Assembly (NCBI GenBank): GCA_025353765.1
Contig: JANXOD010000008.1
Span: 1-64,000 of the forward strand
DNA from: Sphingobacteriales bacterium
GTDB taxonomy: Bacteria; Bacteroidota; Bacteroidia; Sphingobacteriales; Sphingobacteriaceae
Reading direction: 5' to 3'
Length of the DNA: 64,000 nt
Position 1 is the stretch's first letter. The number at the start of each line of letters is the position of its first letter. Under the pieces are notes generated by a model, which saw only the letters and a program-made list of their open reading frames with translations, made no database searches and was not told the origin of the DNA. Of the stretch, positions 29,687 to 39,095 are shown piece by piece. Both the position numbers and the translations under genes were made by a program.

Positions 29687-29782
29687 TAGATGTTTTGCTT
29701 TCTGCAAATAAAGTAATTATAAAAGGGAAAGCCAAATTAGCGATTGCTAAACATCTTGATTTTTAACTTAATTAAGCGGATT

Positions 29783-30550
29783 CTATTGAAATTTATAGCT
29801 TTTTATTTGCATGTAATAAATGAGCCCTTTCAATGTATCACCTCTGGCAATTCCCTTTTGGGGATCATCTGTAAGGGCTTTGTTAAGGTCTTTTAATTCC
29901 ATTTTTACTAAACCCACATGATTGGCATAAACTTTTGATACATAGTCTTCCTGAATTAAATTAAACTCATCTATTTCTTTAATGGTAGCAGTTGAGTCAA
30001 AGGGAATGGAATTAATTGTTTGGGATATATTAGCATCTGTAAAAATATATTCTTGGTTACCAACAAGGTAGGTATAAGCATTGGCAATATTGTTATACGT
30101 ATTTCCATTCCATTTTTTATCCTTTTCGGGAGGAAAAATAAATCGGACAAAGCGTTGGTTATCTACAAATTCTTCGCCCCGTAAACCGGCTAGAGTATGC
30201 GTAAATACCTTTTGGAAAACCCAATCTACATTGTTTATGCTTTTGTATCGTTCAAACACAAAAGTTTTCCTGCCTGCAGTTTCCGGAATTTCTGAAACAG
30301 CGCTATCTTTTAATTGAAAAACATATTTTGTTTTATGCTTAGGATCGGATGGCGTATAAAAATCGTCATAAGCAATTGAATCAACATCGTAAATAACTAC
30401 ACTATTCAATTTTAAGGGAAAATAATCTTTTTTAAGATCAATTGGCTTTAGCGTTTCATTTTTGCATTGGCTGAGTATAAACAAGCATAAACCCAACAAA
30501 AGCCATGCAGGAATATTTTTAAATATGGAAATTCTCTGTTGTGATTTCAT
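29783..30550 (-). CDS. Hypothetical Bacteroidota lipoprotein
   Basis: About 255 aa with a lipoprotein signal (IPAWLLLGLCLFILSQC; Cys is the predicted lipidated residue). The rest is rich in beta structure, starting KDYFPLKLNSVVIYDVDS, a pattern common in uncharacterised lipoproteins of Sphingobacteria and Cytophagia. No enzymatic motif is seen. It sits between mnmA and topA on the same strand, and the following gap to topA is about 75 bases. I chose the ATG at 30550; the one at 30562 adds MSFP. Confidence 0.75.
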   Translation of the reverse strand: MKSQQRISIFKNIPAWLLLGLCLFILSQCKNETLKPIDLKKDYFPLKLNSVVIYDVDSIAYDDFYTPSDPKHKTKYVFQLKDSAVSEIPETAGRKTFVFERYKSINNVDWVFQKVFTHTLAGLRGEEFVDNQRFVRFIFPPEKDKKWNGNTYNNIANAYTYLVGNQEYIFTDANISQTINSIPFDSTATIKEIDEFNLIQEDYVSKVYANHVGLVKMELKDLNKALTDDPQKGIARGDTLKGLIYYMQIKSYKFQ

Positions 30551-30590
30551 GGGAAAACTCATAACGAAGATAAGTAAATTAAGAACAGAA

Positions 30591-31679
30591 TTAGATTAGA
30601 AATCCGCCACCTAACAAATCATTACCTTCATAAAAAACAGCTGACTGCCCTGGAGCAATACCAGAAACAGAATGATTAAATTCTACATTCATGTTATCAC
30701 CGTCTTGCACAATCATACTCATGGCACCGGGATCTTTATAGCGAATTTTGGTAATCGCTTCCAAGGGCTCAAGAATGGTTTCGTATTTTACCAGGTTGAT
30801 ATTTCGTACCACTGCAGACGATTTTTCGAGCTCATCTATTGTACCTAACATTACTGTATTGCTTTTGGGTAATATGCGGGTTACAAACATCGGATGGCCA
30901 AAAGCAATGCCTAATCCTTTACGCTGGCCAATAGTATAGAAAGGATATCCCTGGTGTTTTCCAACAATAGTTCCATTATTTAGTATGAAATTGCCAGGCC
31001 CTACACGTTCATCCAGATCTTCTACTTTATGGCGTAAAAAAGAACGGTAATCATTATCGGGTACAAAACAAATTTCATAACTTTCAGATTTATTGGCCAA
31101 TTCCAGCTGGCCCATATCTTTGGCCATCTGGCGTATTTCTGCTTTAGCAAAACTGCCTAAAGGAAATTGAGTGCGTGCCAAATTTTGTTGCGAGACTCCC
31201 CAAAGCACATAAGATTGGTCTTTGTTTTCGTCTTTGCCTTGAGAAATTACATAGCGTCCGTTGTCTTGTAGACGAATATTTGCATAATGTCCGGTTGCTA
31301 TAAACTCGCAATCCAGCTTATCAGCACGTTTTAATAATGCTTCCCATTTTATATGTGTATTGCATAATACGCAAGGATTTGGTGTTCTTCCTGCTAAATA
31401 CTCATCCACAAAATTGTCTATCACAAAATCCCCGAATTCATCCCTAATATCCAGAATGTAATGAGGGAAACCATACCCAACAGCTAATGCCCGGGCATCA
31501 TTGATGCTATCCAAACTACAACAACCCGTTTCTTTAGAGGAACCACCCGAAGATGCATAATCCCAGGTTTTCATGGTTAAGCCAATTACTTCATAGCCCT
31601 GTTCATGCAGCATAACTGCTGCTACTGAACTGTCTACCCCGCCACTCATGGCTACCAAAATTCTACCTTTTTTGCTCAT
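30591..31679 (-). CDS. mnmA: tRNA-specific 2-thiouridylase MnmA
   Basis: Adds sulfur to the wobble uridine (U34) of tRNA-Lys, -Glu and -Gln. The 362-aa protein has the PP-loop AMSGGVDSSVAAVML near residues 8-22. The catalytic Cys is in TPNPCVLCNTHIKW, the second in SYEICFVPDNDY. The central IGQRKGLGIAFG and a C-terminal beta-barrel domain are complete. It is monocistronic or at the head of a short transcript with the lipoprotein gene. Confidence 0.96.
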   Translation of the reverse strand: MSKKGRILVAMSGGVDSSVAAVMLHEQGYEVIGLTMKTWDYASSGGSSKETGCCSLDSINDARALAVGYGFPHYILDIRDEFGDFVIDNFVDEYLAGRTPNPCVLCNTHIKWEALLKRADKLDCEFIATGHYANIRLQDNGRYVISQGKDENKDQSYVLWGVSQQNLARTQFPLGSFAKAEIRQMAKDMGQLELANKSESYEICFVPDNDYRSFLRHKVEDLDERVGPGNFILNNGTIVGKHQGYPFYTIGQRKGLGIAFGHPMFVTRILPKSNTVMLGTIDELEKSSAVVRNINLVKYETILEPLEAITKIRYKDPGAMSMIVQDGDNMNVEFNHSVSGIAPGQSAVFYEGNDLLGGGFLI

Positions 31680-31726
31680 CGCTTTAAAAACAAACCTTAC
31701 AAGTTTGATTGTGTAGGTTTATAAAG

Positions 31727-31734
31727 CAAAGATA
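31727..31734 (-). promoter_or_regulatory. -7 box (TATCTTTG) of mnmA
   Basis: Leftward TATCTTTGC matches TAnnTTTG and lies 47 bases upstream of the mnmA ATG. No clear -33 motif is seen. Confidence 0.5.
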
Positions 31735-31827
31735 GAGCTTTATGTAATTATTTAATATTTCATCAGTCAGTTGACAGTAATTATTGACGCAAATAATCTT
31801 AGAGCCGCATTTATTTAATTATATACT

Positions 31828-31926
31828 TTTAAGTAGATAATGTGTATTTATCTACTATTTAATCTATAATTGATGATTATCCATTAAATAGTAGATAATT
31901 TTGAATATCTATTAAATAGTTGATAA
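31828..31926 (+). promoter_or_regulatory. Repeated operator-like sites upstream of the satD-like gene
   Basis: The 16-mer ATTAAATAGTAGATAA occurs at 31883-31898. It recurs with one mismatch at 31911-31926 (ATTAAATAGTTGATAA) and in inverted orientation at 31848-31863 (TTATCTACTATTTAAT). A shorter part-copy (AAGTAGATAA) lies at 31831-31840. The last site ends 18 bases before the ATG. This clustering is typical of an autoregulated promoter, and the first gene product carries a helix-turn-helix. Confidence 0.6.
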
Positions 31927-31944
31927 ATTAGCCTATTCAAAAAT

Positions 31945-32574
31945 ATGAAAGGATACATAGTAATAACAGGGGATGTAATTGGTTTTACAAGCATTACTGT
32001 CAGTAAGCGAAAAAAATTGATGCTTGATACAAATGAGCTTATGGCTTCATGGGTGCAAAAGCCAGGTTATGCAAGGGTATTTCGTGGAGATAGTTTTCAA
32101 ATGCTGTTTGAAAATACGGAAGAAGCATTAAAGAGAAGTATCCAATTACGTTGCTGGTTCAAAAAAAACTCTTCAGGTTTAAAAGATATGCTTGATGTTA
32201 AAATGGCAATCGGGATAGGCAACATATCATACCATGGAAAAACAGTGCTTGATTCGGATGGCGAAGCATTTCATTTATCAGGCCGCACATTTGATGTGAT
32301 GGAAGAAGATGAGAATTTAAGTATTGTAACAAGTGATAAATTGAAAAATGAGCAATTAAAAATCATTTTAAATCTGGCAGATATTATTATTAGCAGTTGG
32401 ACCATCAATCAGGCAACAGTGATATATTTATTACTGGAAGGCAAAACACAGCAGCAAATGGCAGATGAACTTAAAATTTCTCAATCTGCAGTAAACAATA
32501 GAATTAAACTTTCCAGATGGAAAAAAATTGAAAAAGCGATTCGATATATTGCAACTTTAATTGACCAACAATAA
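31945..32574 (+). CDS. SatD-family protein with C-terminal helix-turn-helix
   Basis: A 209-aa protein. The N-terminal part (ITGDVIGF, ARVFRGDSFQMLFE, VKMAIGIGN, DGEAFHLSGR) follows the SatD family, whose fold resembles nucleotide-cyclase or GGDEF domains. The C-terminal part (IYLLLEGKTQQQMADELK, ISQSAVNNRIK) is a clear helix-turn-helix. A ligand-sensing regulator is therefore likely. The stop is followed 2 bases later by the start of a DUF3307 membrane protein gene, a pairing known from several phyla. Repeated sites immediately upstream suggest that it controls its own operon. Confidence 0.75.
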   Translation: MKGYIVITGDVIGFTSITVSKRKKLMLDTNELMASWVQKPGYARVFRGDSFQMLFENTEEALKRSIQLRCWFKKNSSGLKDMLDVKMAIGIGNISYHGKTVLDSDGEAFHLSGRTFDVMEEDENLSIVTSDKLKNEQLKIILNLADIIISSWTINQATVIYLLLEGKTQQQMADELKISQSAVNNRIKLSRWKKIEKAIRYIATLIDQQ

Positions 32575-32576
32575 CC

Positions 32577-33302
32577 ATGTTCGAAGAAATAAGCATTTTA
32601 ATCAGATTAATTATAGCACATCTTCTGACAGACTTTGTACTGCAACCCTCTTCTTGGGTGCAAGATAGACAGCAAAAAAAACATAGATCTTCGAAATTAT
32701 ATCTTCATGCATTTATAACGGCAGTAGTTGCTTATTTATTAACCGGCTTGTGGACTATATGGTGGCTTCCTCTAGCCATATTTATATCTCATTTAGGCAT
32801 AGATATGTGGAAATCTTATCAGCCCTCAAAACTCAAGTATTTTTTAATAGATCAACTATTACATCTGTTAGTTATAGCGTTATTATGGATTATATTGTTT
32901 GATAAATGGCATTATACAAGCATCCTGTTAGGGGAAGTGTATACTAATAACAAATATTTAACAGTTTTTGCAATTTACCTCATCGTGGCTTGGCCCTTAG
33001 GGATTTTAATCGGCATTGCTACAGAAAAATGGAGAAATGAATCAGGAGTAAATACAGATGGTTTGGCTAAAGCTGGAATGTGGATTGGACTTTTAGAACG
33101 TTTTTTAATTTTAACATTCATACTTATAAACCAATATACAGCTATTGGCTTTTTAATTGCGGCTAAATCCATTTTACGATTTAGTGATAAGGAAATCAGT
33201 ACCCAGAAAAAAACAGAATATGTTTTAATGGGTACTTTGATGAGTTTTTCTGCTACTCTGTTACTAGGTTTAATAATGAATACTTTGCTCCGAATTATTT
33301 GA
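32577..33302 (+). CDS. DUF3307 membrane protein
   Basis: A 241-aa polytopic membrane protein. The first part (LIRLIIAHLLTDFVLQPSSW, LYLHAFITAVVAYLLTG, HLGIDMWKSY) is the DUF3307 signature with conserved His/Asp residues inside membrane helices. Six or so hydrophobic segments follow. Function is unknown. It is translated together with the satD-like gene and probably carries out the response that the SatD-like regulator controls. Confidence 0.8.
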   Translation: MFEEISILIRLIIAHLLTDFVLQPSSWVQDRQQKKHRSSKLYLHAFITAVVAYLLTGLWTIWWLPLAIFISHLGIDMWKSYQPSKLKYFLIDQLLHLLVIALLWIILFDKWHYTSILLGEVYTNNKYLTVFAIYLIVAWPLGILIGIATEKWRNESGVNTDGLAKAGMWIGLLERFLILTFILINQYTAIGFLIAAKSILRFSDKEISTQKKTEYVLMGTLMSFSATLLLGLIMNTLLRII

Positions 33303-33379
33303 TATAGCTGCTTTAATATTCTTTTAATAAAACTCTTTAAACCCCCTTTAAGTTTTTAAATTACAACAAATAGTCTGCT

Positions 33380-35425
33380 ATGCCCAATAAACTCATTCAC
33401 GAAACTTCACCCTATCTGTTGCAACATGCTCAAAACCCGGTTGAATGGTATCCATGGGGAAAGGAGGCTTTGTCAAAAGCTCAATCAGAGAATAAAGTAA
33501 TTCTGGTAAGTATAGGTTATTCTGCCTGCCACTGGTGCCATGTAATGGAACATGAAAGCTTTGAAGACGATCAAGTTGCTGAGATTATGAACAGGCATTT
33601 TGTCTGCATTAAAATTGACCGGGAAGAGCGCCCGGATATTGATCAGATATATATGAACGCCGTACAGTTAATGACCGGTAGTGGTGGATGGCCTTTAAAT
33701 TGTTTTTGTTTGCCTGACCAGCGGCCAATTTACGGGGGTACTTATTTTCAAAAAAATGATTGGATGAATCTGTTATTGAATTTAGCGGATTTTTGGAATA
33801 AAAAGCCAAAAGAGGCCCAGGAATATGCGGTAAAACTAACCGAAGGAATCCGTCAAAGCGAACAATTCAATTTAATAACTGATCAGACAGAATATAGTAA
33901 AAAAGACTTGCTGGATATTTTCGAGCCTTGGAAACGATTATTTGATATGCTTGAAGGAGGATATAACCGGGCTCCAAAGTTCCCATTACCTAATAACTGG
34001 CAATTTATGTTACGGTATGCGCATTTAATGAAAAATGATGCGGCTCATGTTAGTGCCAGATTAACTCTGCAAAAGATGGCTTTTGGAGGGATTTACGATC
34101 ATATTGGTGGTGGTTTTGCACGATATTCTGTGGATGGGCAATGGCATGTGCCGCATTTTGAAAAAATGCTATACGATAATGCCCAACTAGTTTCTCTTTA
34201 TGCAGAAGCATATCAATATACTCCTGATGAAATCTATAAAGAGGTTGTTTATGAAACCTTGGATTTTATAAAACGTGAAATGACATCCCAAGAAAGTGGT
34301 TTTTATTCTGCTTTGGATGCTGATAGCGAGGGTATAGAAGGCAAATTTTATACTTTTACAAAAGATGAACTTCGTACTATTTTAGGGGAAGATGAAGCTC
34401 TGTTCAGTATTTATTATAACGTTACAGAAGGAGGAAATTGGGAAGAGGAACACACCAATATATTCTTCAGAGCTCAGGAGGATACAGAACTGGCTTTAAA
34501 GCTGGGTTTGTCTATAACTGAACTAAAGAAGAAAATTGCTATTGCCAAACAGAAAGTACTTGATTATCGTGCAAAACGTATCAGGCCAGGTTTAGATGAT
34601 AAAATTTTAGCTTCCTGGAATGGAATGATGCTAAAAGCCTATACAGATGCTTATCGTGTTTTTGCCGAAAAGCAATTTTTAGATATTGCAATAACCAACG
34701 CCAATTTCATTTTAACTAATCTATCGCAAAATAGTAAACTCACCAGAGTTTATAAAACTTCATCTTCGCAGCAAGATGGCTCTGGGGAGGCAGCATTTTT
34801 GGACGATTATGCTTTTGTTATTGATGGATTAATAGGTTTATATGAGGCTACTTTTAATGAAAAATGGCTGCAGCATGCCAAACGATTTACAGATTATGCC
34901 ATTGCTAATTTTTATGATGAAGAAAGCAGATTGTTTTTTTACACTTCTAAAATTGGTGAACAATTAATAGCCAAAAAGCAGGAAATTATGGATAATGTAA
35001 TTCCTTCATCAAACTCTGTTATGGCTCATAATCTTTTTAAACTGGGTCATTTATTTGATAATATACAGTATATCAATATATCCGCTCAACAATTACGAAA
35101 TGTTCAGCCACATATTAAAAGTTATGGTTCGGGGTATTCAAACTGGTCTTCTCTATTATTAAACGCAATATTTGGGATGTTCGAGATAGCGATAACAGGA
35201 CCGGAAACCGAAATAAAACGCACGCAATTAGAAAAAAATTACATTCCTAATAAAATTCTTTTGGGTGGAGCGGCCGGAACTTTACCTTTGCTTCAAGATA
35301 AGATGAACAATGGAACTAAAATCTTTGTTTGCCAAAACAGGACTTGTTCCTTGCCTGTTACCGAAGTAGGAGATGCAATTAAACAAATCATTAACCTGAG
35401 TACAGTGTACAAAAACCTGAAATAA
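33380..35425 (+). CDS. YyaL/DUF255 thioredoxin-domain protein
   Basis: A 681-aa member of the YyaL (spermatogenesis-associated protein 20-like) family. The N-terminal thioredoxin-like domain begins [19 protein letters not shown] and has a CxxC in [34 protein letters not shown] follows. The rest is an (alpha/alpha)6-barrel of the glycosidase/epimerase type ([40 protein letters not shown]). The biochemical role is not firmly known. It stands alone, 77 bases after the DUF3307 gene. Confidence 0.9.
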   Translation: MPNKLIHETSPYLLQHAQNPVEWYPWGKEALSKAQSENKVILVSIGYSACHWCHVMEHESFEDDQVAEIMNRHFVCIKIDREERPDIDQIYMNAVQLMTGSGGWPLNCFCLPDQRPIYGGTYFQKNDWMNLLLNLADFWNKKPKEAQEYAVKLTEGIRQSEQFNLITDQTEYSKKDLLDIFEPWKRLFDMLEGGYNRAPKFPLPNNWQFMLRYAHLMKNDAAHVSARLTLQKMAFGGIYDHIGGGFARYSVDGQWHVPHFEKMLYDNAQLVSLYAEAYQYTPDEIYKEVVYETLDFIKREMTSQESGFYSALDADSEGIEGKFYTFTKDELRTILGEDEALFSIYYNVTEGGNWEEEHTNIFFRAQEDTELALKLGLSITELKKKIAIAKQKVLDYRAKRIRPGLDDKILASWNGMMLKAYTDAYRVFAEKQFLDIAITNANFILTNLSQNSKLTRVYKTSSSQQDGSGEAAFLDDYAFVIDGLIGLYEATFNEKWLQHAKRFTDYAIANFYDEESRLFFYTSKIGEQLIAKKQEIMDNVIPSSNSVMAHNLFKLGHLFDNIQYINISAQQLRNVQPHIKSYGSGYSNWSSLLLNAIFGMFEIAITGPETEIKRTQLEKNYIPNKILLGGAAGTLPLLQDKMNNGTKIFVCQNRTCSLPVTEVGDAIKQIINLSTVYKNLK

Positions 35426-35464
35426 TTAACTGGGTTTCTGGCTTGTACTTTATTTTAATTCAAA

Positions 35465-35962
35465 ATGAATATTCAATTAAACAGCGTTGTGGCGCTAACG
35501 TACGATTTGTACACAAAAGAAAATGGAGAAGAAGTATTTGTAGAACAAGCAAATGAAGAAAATCCGCTTGTTTTTTTATACGGCATTGGAATGATGCTTC
35601 CAAAATTTGAAGAAAACTTGGAGGGTTTAGTAGCTGGAGATACCTATGACTTTCATTTGGTAGCCATTGATGCTTATGGCCATAAGGATGAAAATGCAGT
35701 AACTGAATTGCCTCTAGATATGTTTGGGGAAATGGAAAAACCAGCAGTTGATACTATTTTGCCTTTACAGGATAATAATGGGAACCAATTTAAAGCACGC
35801 GTTACAGCTATTTCAGAGACTGGAATAACAGTAGATTTAAACCATCCGATGGCAGGGCAAGATTTGCATTTTAAAGGGAAAATCATAGGAGTACGTGAAG
35901 CAACTAAAGATGAACTAGCTCACGGACATGTACATGGTATTGATGGTCATGCAGGGCATTAA
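35465..35962 (+). CDS. FKBP-type peptidyl-prolyl isomerase, SlyD-like
   Basis: A 165-aa cytosolic prolyl isomerase and chaperone of the SlyD type. The FKBP core is split by an insert-in-flap domain (residues about 70-125: FHLVAIDAYGHKDENAV). LVFLYGIGMMLPKFEENLEG is the family hallmark. The tail ends GHVHGIDGHAGH, a short His-rich stretch that could bind nickel or another metal, though it is much shorter than in E. coli SlyD. A terminator follows. Confidence 0.9.
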   Translation: MNIQLNSVVALTYDLYTKENGEEVFVEQANEENPLVFLYGIGMMLPKFEENLEGLVAGDTYDFHLVAIDAYGHKDENAVTELPLDMFGEMEKPAVDTILPLQDNNGNQFKARVTAISETGITVDLNHPMAGQDLHFKGKIIGVREATKDELAHGHVHGIDGHAGH

Positions 35963-35983
35963 TTTAATTTATCTTTACAAAAG

Positions 35984-36014
35984 AAAGGCCACTTTTTCAT
36001 AGGAAGTGGCCTTT
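35984..36014 (+). terminator. Intrinsic terminator of the SlyD-like gene
   Basis: AAAGGCCACTT (35984-35994) and AAGTGGCCTTT (36004-36014) make an 11-bp stem with a 9-base loop, followed by TT. Confidence 0.9.
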
Positions 36015-36257
36015 TTGCATTAGAAGACTTAAACCATCTTATTTAAACATTCTTTTCTAAAAAGTAATTCTATCAAAAATATTACACAAATAATTAAATT
36101 TTAAGGTATAAATATTCTAAATTACAGGTAAAAATAGCTCGTTTATTAAAAATATTAGACACTCACGATGCTCTTATAACGTTATAAACAACTAATTTAA
36201 TAATTAGTTACAAATGCTATATTTATACAGATTTATTAATTAAATCAGAATTATCTT

Positions 36258-38924
36258 ATGAAACGCGTATTAATAAGTATTTTCTCTATTGGGTTTCTAA
36301 TATCCTTGCTAATATTATTATCTTCTAATAAAGAAGTGAAACCCTCCCATCCCGCTAACGTGCTTACAAACCCTATTATGTTTGTTACTCTAATGCCGGG
36401 AAGAGCTTTTGAGTATCAATTACAAACTTTTTCTAATCATTTGGCCGCTTTTACATCTGCTCCCCGCGGATCCAATTTAAATATTATGTACCCTGATGGA
36501 GTGATCAGAAATCTAACTGCTGATGCTCACCTCGGAGTGGATCCTTCCCAGGTTCAGGGAGACGGAGCCATTGGTGTGAGGCAGCCTTGCATACACTGGT
36601 CTGGTAAAAAGGCTTTAGTTTCAATCATAGTAGGTGGCCCTACAAAGCAGTATGATTATAATTATTTAAATAACAAATGGCAAATATATGAAGTAACAGG
36701 TTTTGGTGAAGGCGAAACAGTAAGCTTCAGAAAAATTGCAAACCAACCAGATTATAATAATATATCACCTGCTTATGCAGCAGACGGGCAAATATTTTTC
36801 ATTTCTGATGCTCCCATTTTTATGAAAACACAACTTTATCCTCAACGGGATGAATATGAAACTGCATCTAGTGTAACCGGTATTTTTAAACTGGATGAAG
36901 TAACGGGTAAAACCGTACAGATAGAACATGCGCCCAGCGGAGTATTTGATTTAACTGTTTCTGTTCACCCGAGTGACGGACGCGTTTTCTTTACCAAATG
37001 GGATCATCTTAAAAGAGACCAGGAAGCGGACCATGATCGATATGATGGTGCTACTTTTGGGTCTGTAGACATGACTGATGAAAGTGCTACAGCTACTATA
37101 AAAATTTATCCTCAAATGGTAAATAACAAACTTATTGCAGATAATAGAGGTGTACGTTACGATCTGATGCCCGAAGCACTTAATCCGAAAGATCCTACAA
37201 AAGACCCTAATGAAGCAGTATCCGATTTCAATCATTTTATGTTTTGGGAGATAAATGCAGATGGAAGTGGTGAAGAAGTAGTAAATCATGCCGGGAGACA
37301 TGAATTTGGTGGAACTTTTACATATGGCTCTAAACTAAATGATCCTAATCTTACTTATCTGTTAACTGCAGATTCAAAAAATGCATTAAGAGGCACTTTT
37401 GGATCTGATGCCGGCTTGTTCCAGGTGAAAGAAGATCCCAATAAACCCGGTACATTTTATGGTACGTATGCTCATGAATTTTCAAGGTGCGCTTCGGGAA
37501 GAATTATTGAATTTTCCCTCCCTATTGGTGCTAATCCGGAGGATATGAATGTTATTGACTGGACTAACCCTCATTTAGATGACGATCCTTACGGAGATAA
37601 CCCTGCAACGCAAGAGATGACCGGGCATTACAGAAATCCAATCATGTTAACCAATGGAACGATGCTTGTTTCTCATACCCCAGAATACATCAGGCAAGAC
37701 ATTCCGAAAAATATCATATATAATTTTCGTATTAAACCTTTGGTGTTGCGGTATCCTAATAATCCTGCAAGCACCGAGCATATAGCAGGCACTCCATTAA
37801 CCGGTATCAATCCAATTATACAAACCATAAAATATTGGGATGAGAACTATCCAACAGCTCAGGTATATACCGGGCCTATGAATGAAGTTGATGTGGTAGA
37901 AGTAGTGGCCAGGCCTGCCCCAACAGAAAGAAAAAGCTCTGTTGATCCCATTGAAAAAGGGGTATTTGCAGAAGAATCGGTTGATATAAATCAGTTTCAA
38001 AAATGGCTTTCTGATAATAATCTTGCTTTAATTGTATCGAGGAATGTGACTAAAAGGGATAGGGCCGATGTGCAGCAACCTTTTAACCTTAAAGTACCTG
38101 GAGGAGTTTCAACTATGTCTAGTAAAGGTGGCATACAGTATGATATTTCTCATCTCCAAATTTTTCAGGCTGATATGACTCGTGCTTATAAATTCCCCAA
38201 TAGCCCCGGTCTTCATCCGGGAAGGAGAACATTTGCTACACCCTTACATAATAGTGTAGAACATCCCAATGTGGCCGATGTAAATGTTCCAAACCCATCT
38301 GGCCCTGTGGGAAGCGTGAAAATAGGCTTAGATGGTTCTGTAGCTGCGCTGGTTCCTGCTGGCAGGGCACTTACCTGGCAAACGACTGATGCTACAGGAA
38401 AAGGCGTAGTGCGGGAGCGTAACTGGTTAAGCTTTGCAAAAGGAGAGATACGAACTTGTGCAAGTTGCCATGCAGTTAATAAAAAAGCTCAGGATGGAAC
38501 CGACAGCCCTGTAAATAAGCCTCAGGCACTAAGAGATTTATTAACACTTTGGAAAAAGAACATACAAAGTGGTTTACCCCCAGTTATACCGCCGGTTACA
38601 GGTGGAGTGCCGCCAGTTATTTCTAATCCTACTGATGTAACCCAACTTACTCTTTTTCAAAATTATCCGAACCCTTTTGACCAATCCACATTGATAAGTT
38701 ATTACCTGCCAAAAAATACTTCGGTAATAATAAAAATATATAATTCCTCGGGTTCTGAAATTAGAACTTTAGTAAATGAGAATGAGTCCTTAGGATCACA
38801 TGAAATATCGTGGGATGGAAAAAGTAATACCGGTCAAAAAGTTAAGAGTGGAATATATGTTTATGGTTTGCAAACGGGGGATAGATATATTACTAAAAAA
38901 ATGTCATTCTATGGATCTTTATGA
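36258..38924 (+). CDS. Secreted HzsA-related propeller-type protein with one c-type haem motif and a T9SS sorting domain
   Basis: An 888-aa exported protein (signal ISIFSIGFLISLLILLSS). The main body (about 40-720) resembles the hydrazine-synthase-subunit-A-related family of propeller-like secreted proteins (FVTLMPGRAFEYQ, VSVHPSDGRVFFTKWDHL, GGTFTYGS). Near residue 735 there is a CxxCH haem c motif in IRTCASCHAVNKK. A Pro/Val-rich linker precedes a C-terminal FlgD-like sorting domain (LFQNYPNPFDQSTLISYYLP to GIYVYGLQTG) that directs type IX secretion. The substrate is unknown. It may be an electron-transferring or structural surface protein. Confidence 0.8.
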   Translation: MKRVLISIFSIGFLISLLILLSSNKEVKPSHPANVLTNPIMFVTLMPGRAFEYQLQTFSNHLAAFTSAPRGSNLNIMYPDGVIRNLTADAHLGVDPSQVQGDGAIGVRQPCIHWSGKKALVSIIVGGPTKQYDYNYLNNKWQIYEVTGFGEGETVSFRKIANQPDYNNISPAYAADGQIFFISDAPIFMKTQLYPQRDEYETASSVTGIFKLDEVTGKTVQIEHAPSGVFDLTVSVHPSDGRVFFTKWDHLKRDQEADHDRYDGATFGSVDMTDESATATIKIYPQMVNNKLIADNRGVRYDLMPEALNPKDPTKDPNEAVSDFNHFMFWEINADGSGEEVVNHAGRHEFGGTFTYGSKLNDPNLTYLLTADSKNALRGTFGSDAGLFQVKEDPNKPGTFYGTYAHEFSRCASGRIIEFSLPIGANPEDMNVIDWTNPHLDDDPYGDNPATQEMTGHYRNPIMLTNGTMLVSHTPEYIRQDIPKNIIYNFRIKPLVLRYPNNPASTEHIAGTPLTGINPIIQTIKYWDENYPTAQVYTGPMNEVDVVEVVARPAPTERKSSVDPIEKGVFAEESVDINQFQKWLSDNNLALIVSRNVTKRDRADVQQPFNLKVPGGVSTMSSKGGIQYDISHLQIFQADMTRAYKFPNSPGLHPGRRTFATPLHNSVEHPNVADVNVPNPSGPVGSVKIGLDGSVAALVPAGRALTWQTTDATGKGVVRERNWLSFAKGEIRTCASCHAVNKKAQDGTDSPVNKPQALRDLLTLWKKNIQSGLPPVIPPVTGGVPPVISNPTDVTQLTLFQNYPNPFDQSTLISYYLPKNTSVIIKIYNSSGSEIRTLVNENESLGSHEISWDGKSNTGQKVKSGIYVYGLQTGDRYITKKMSFYGSL

Positions 38925-39095
38925 AGATATATAGCATTAAGCATTTGGAACTTATTTAGAGCCCCTTTCCAGAGTAGATGAGAATACTCCTTCATCTTAT
39001 CCTCTAATTTTTTTGTTATGATATGTTACCTGAATGCCAAGAGATCTAATTCATAACTCTTCAAAGCGCCTTCTAGTTAAAGAATAATTCTATAT

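Noticed and set aside
31828-31926. Repeats before the satD-like gene as a CRISPR array
   Set aside because: Too few and irregular copies, in mixed orientation, with no cas genes and no equal spacers.
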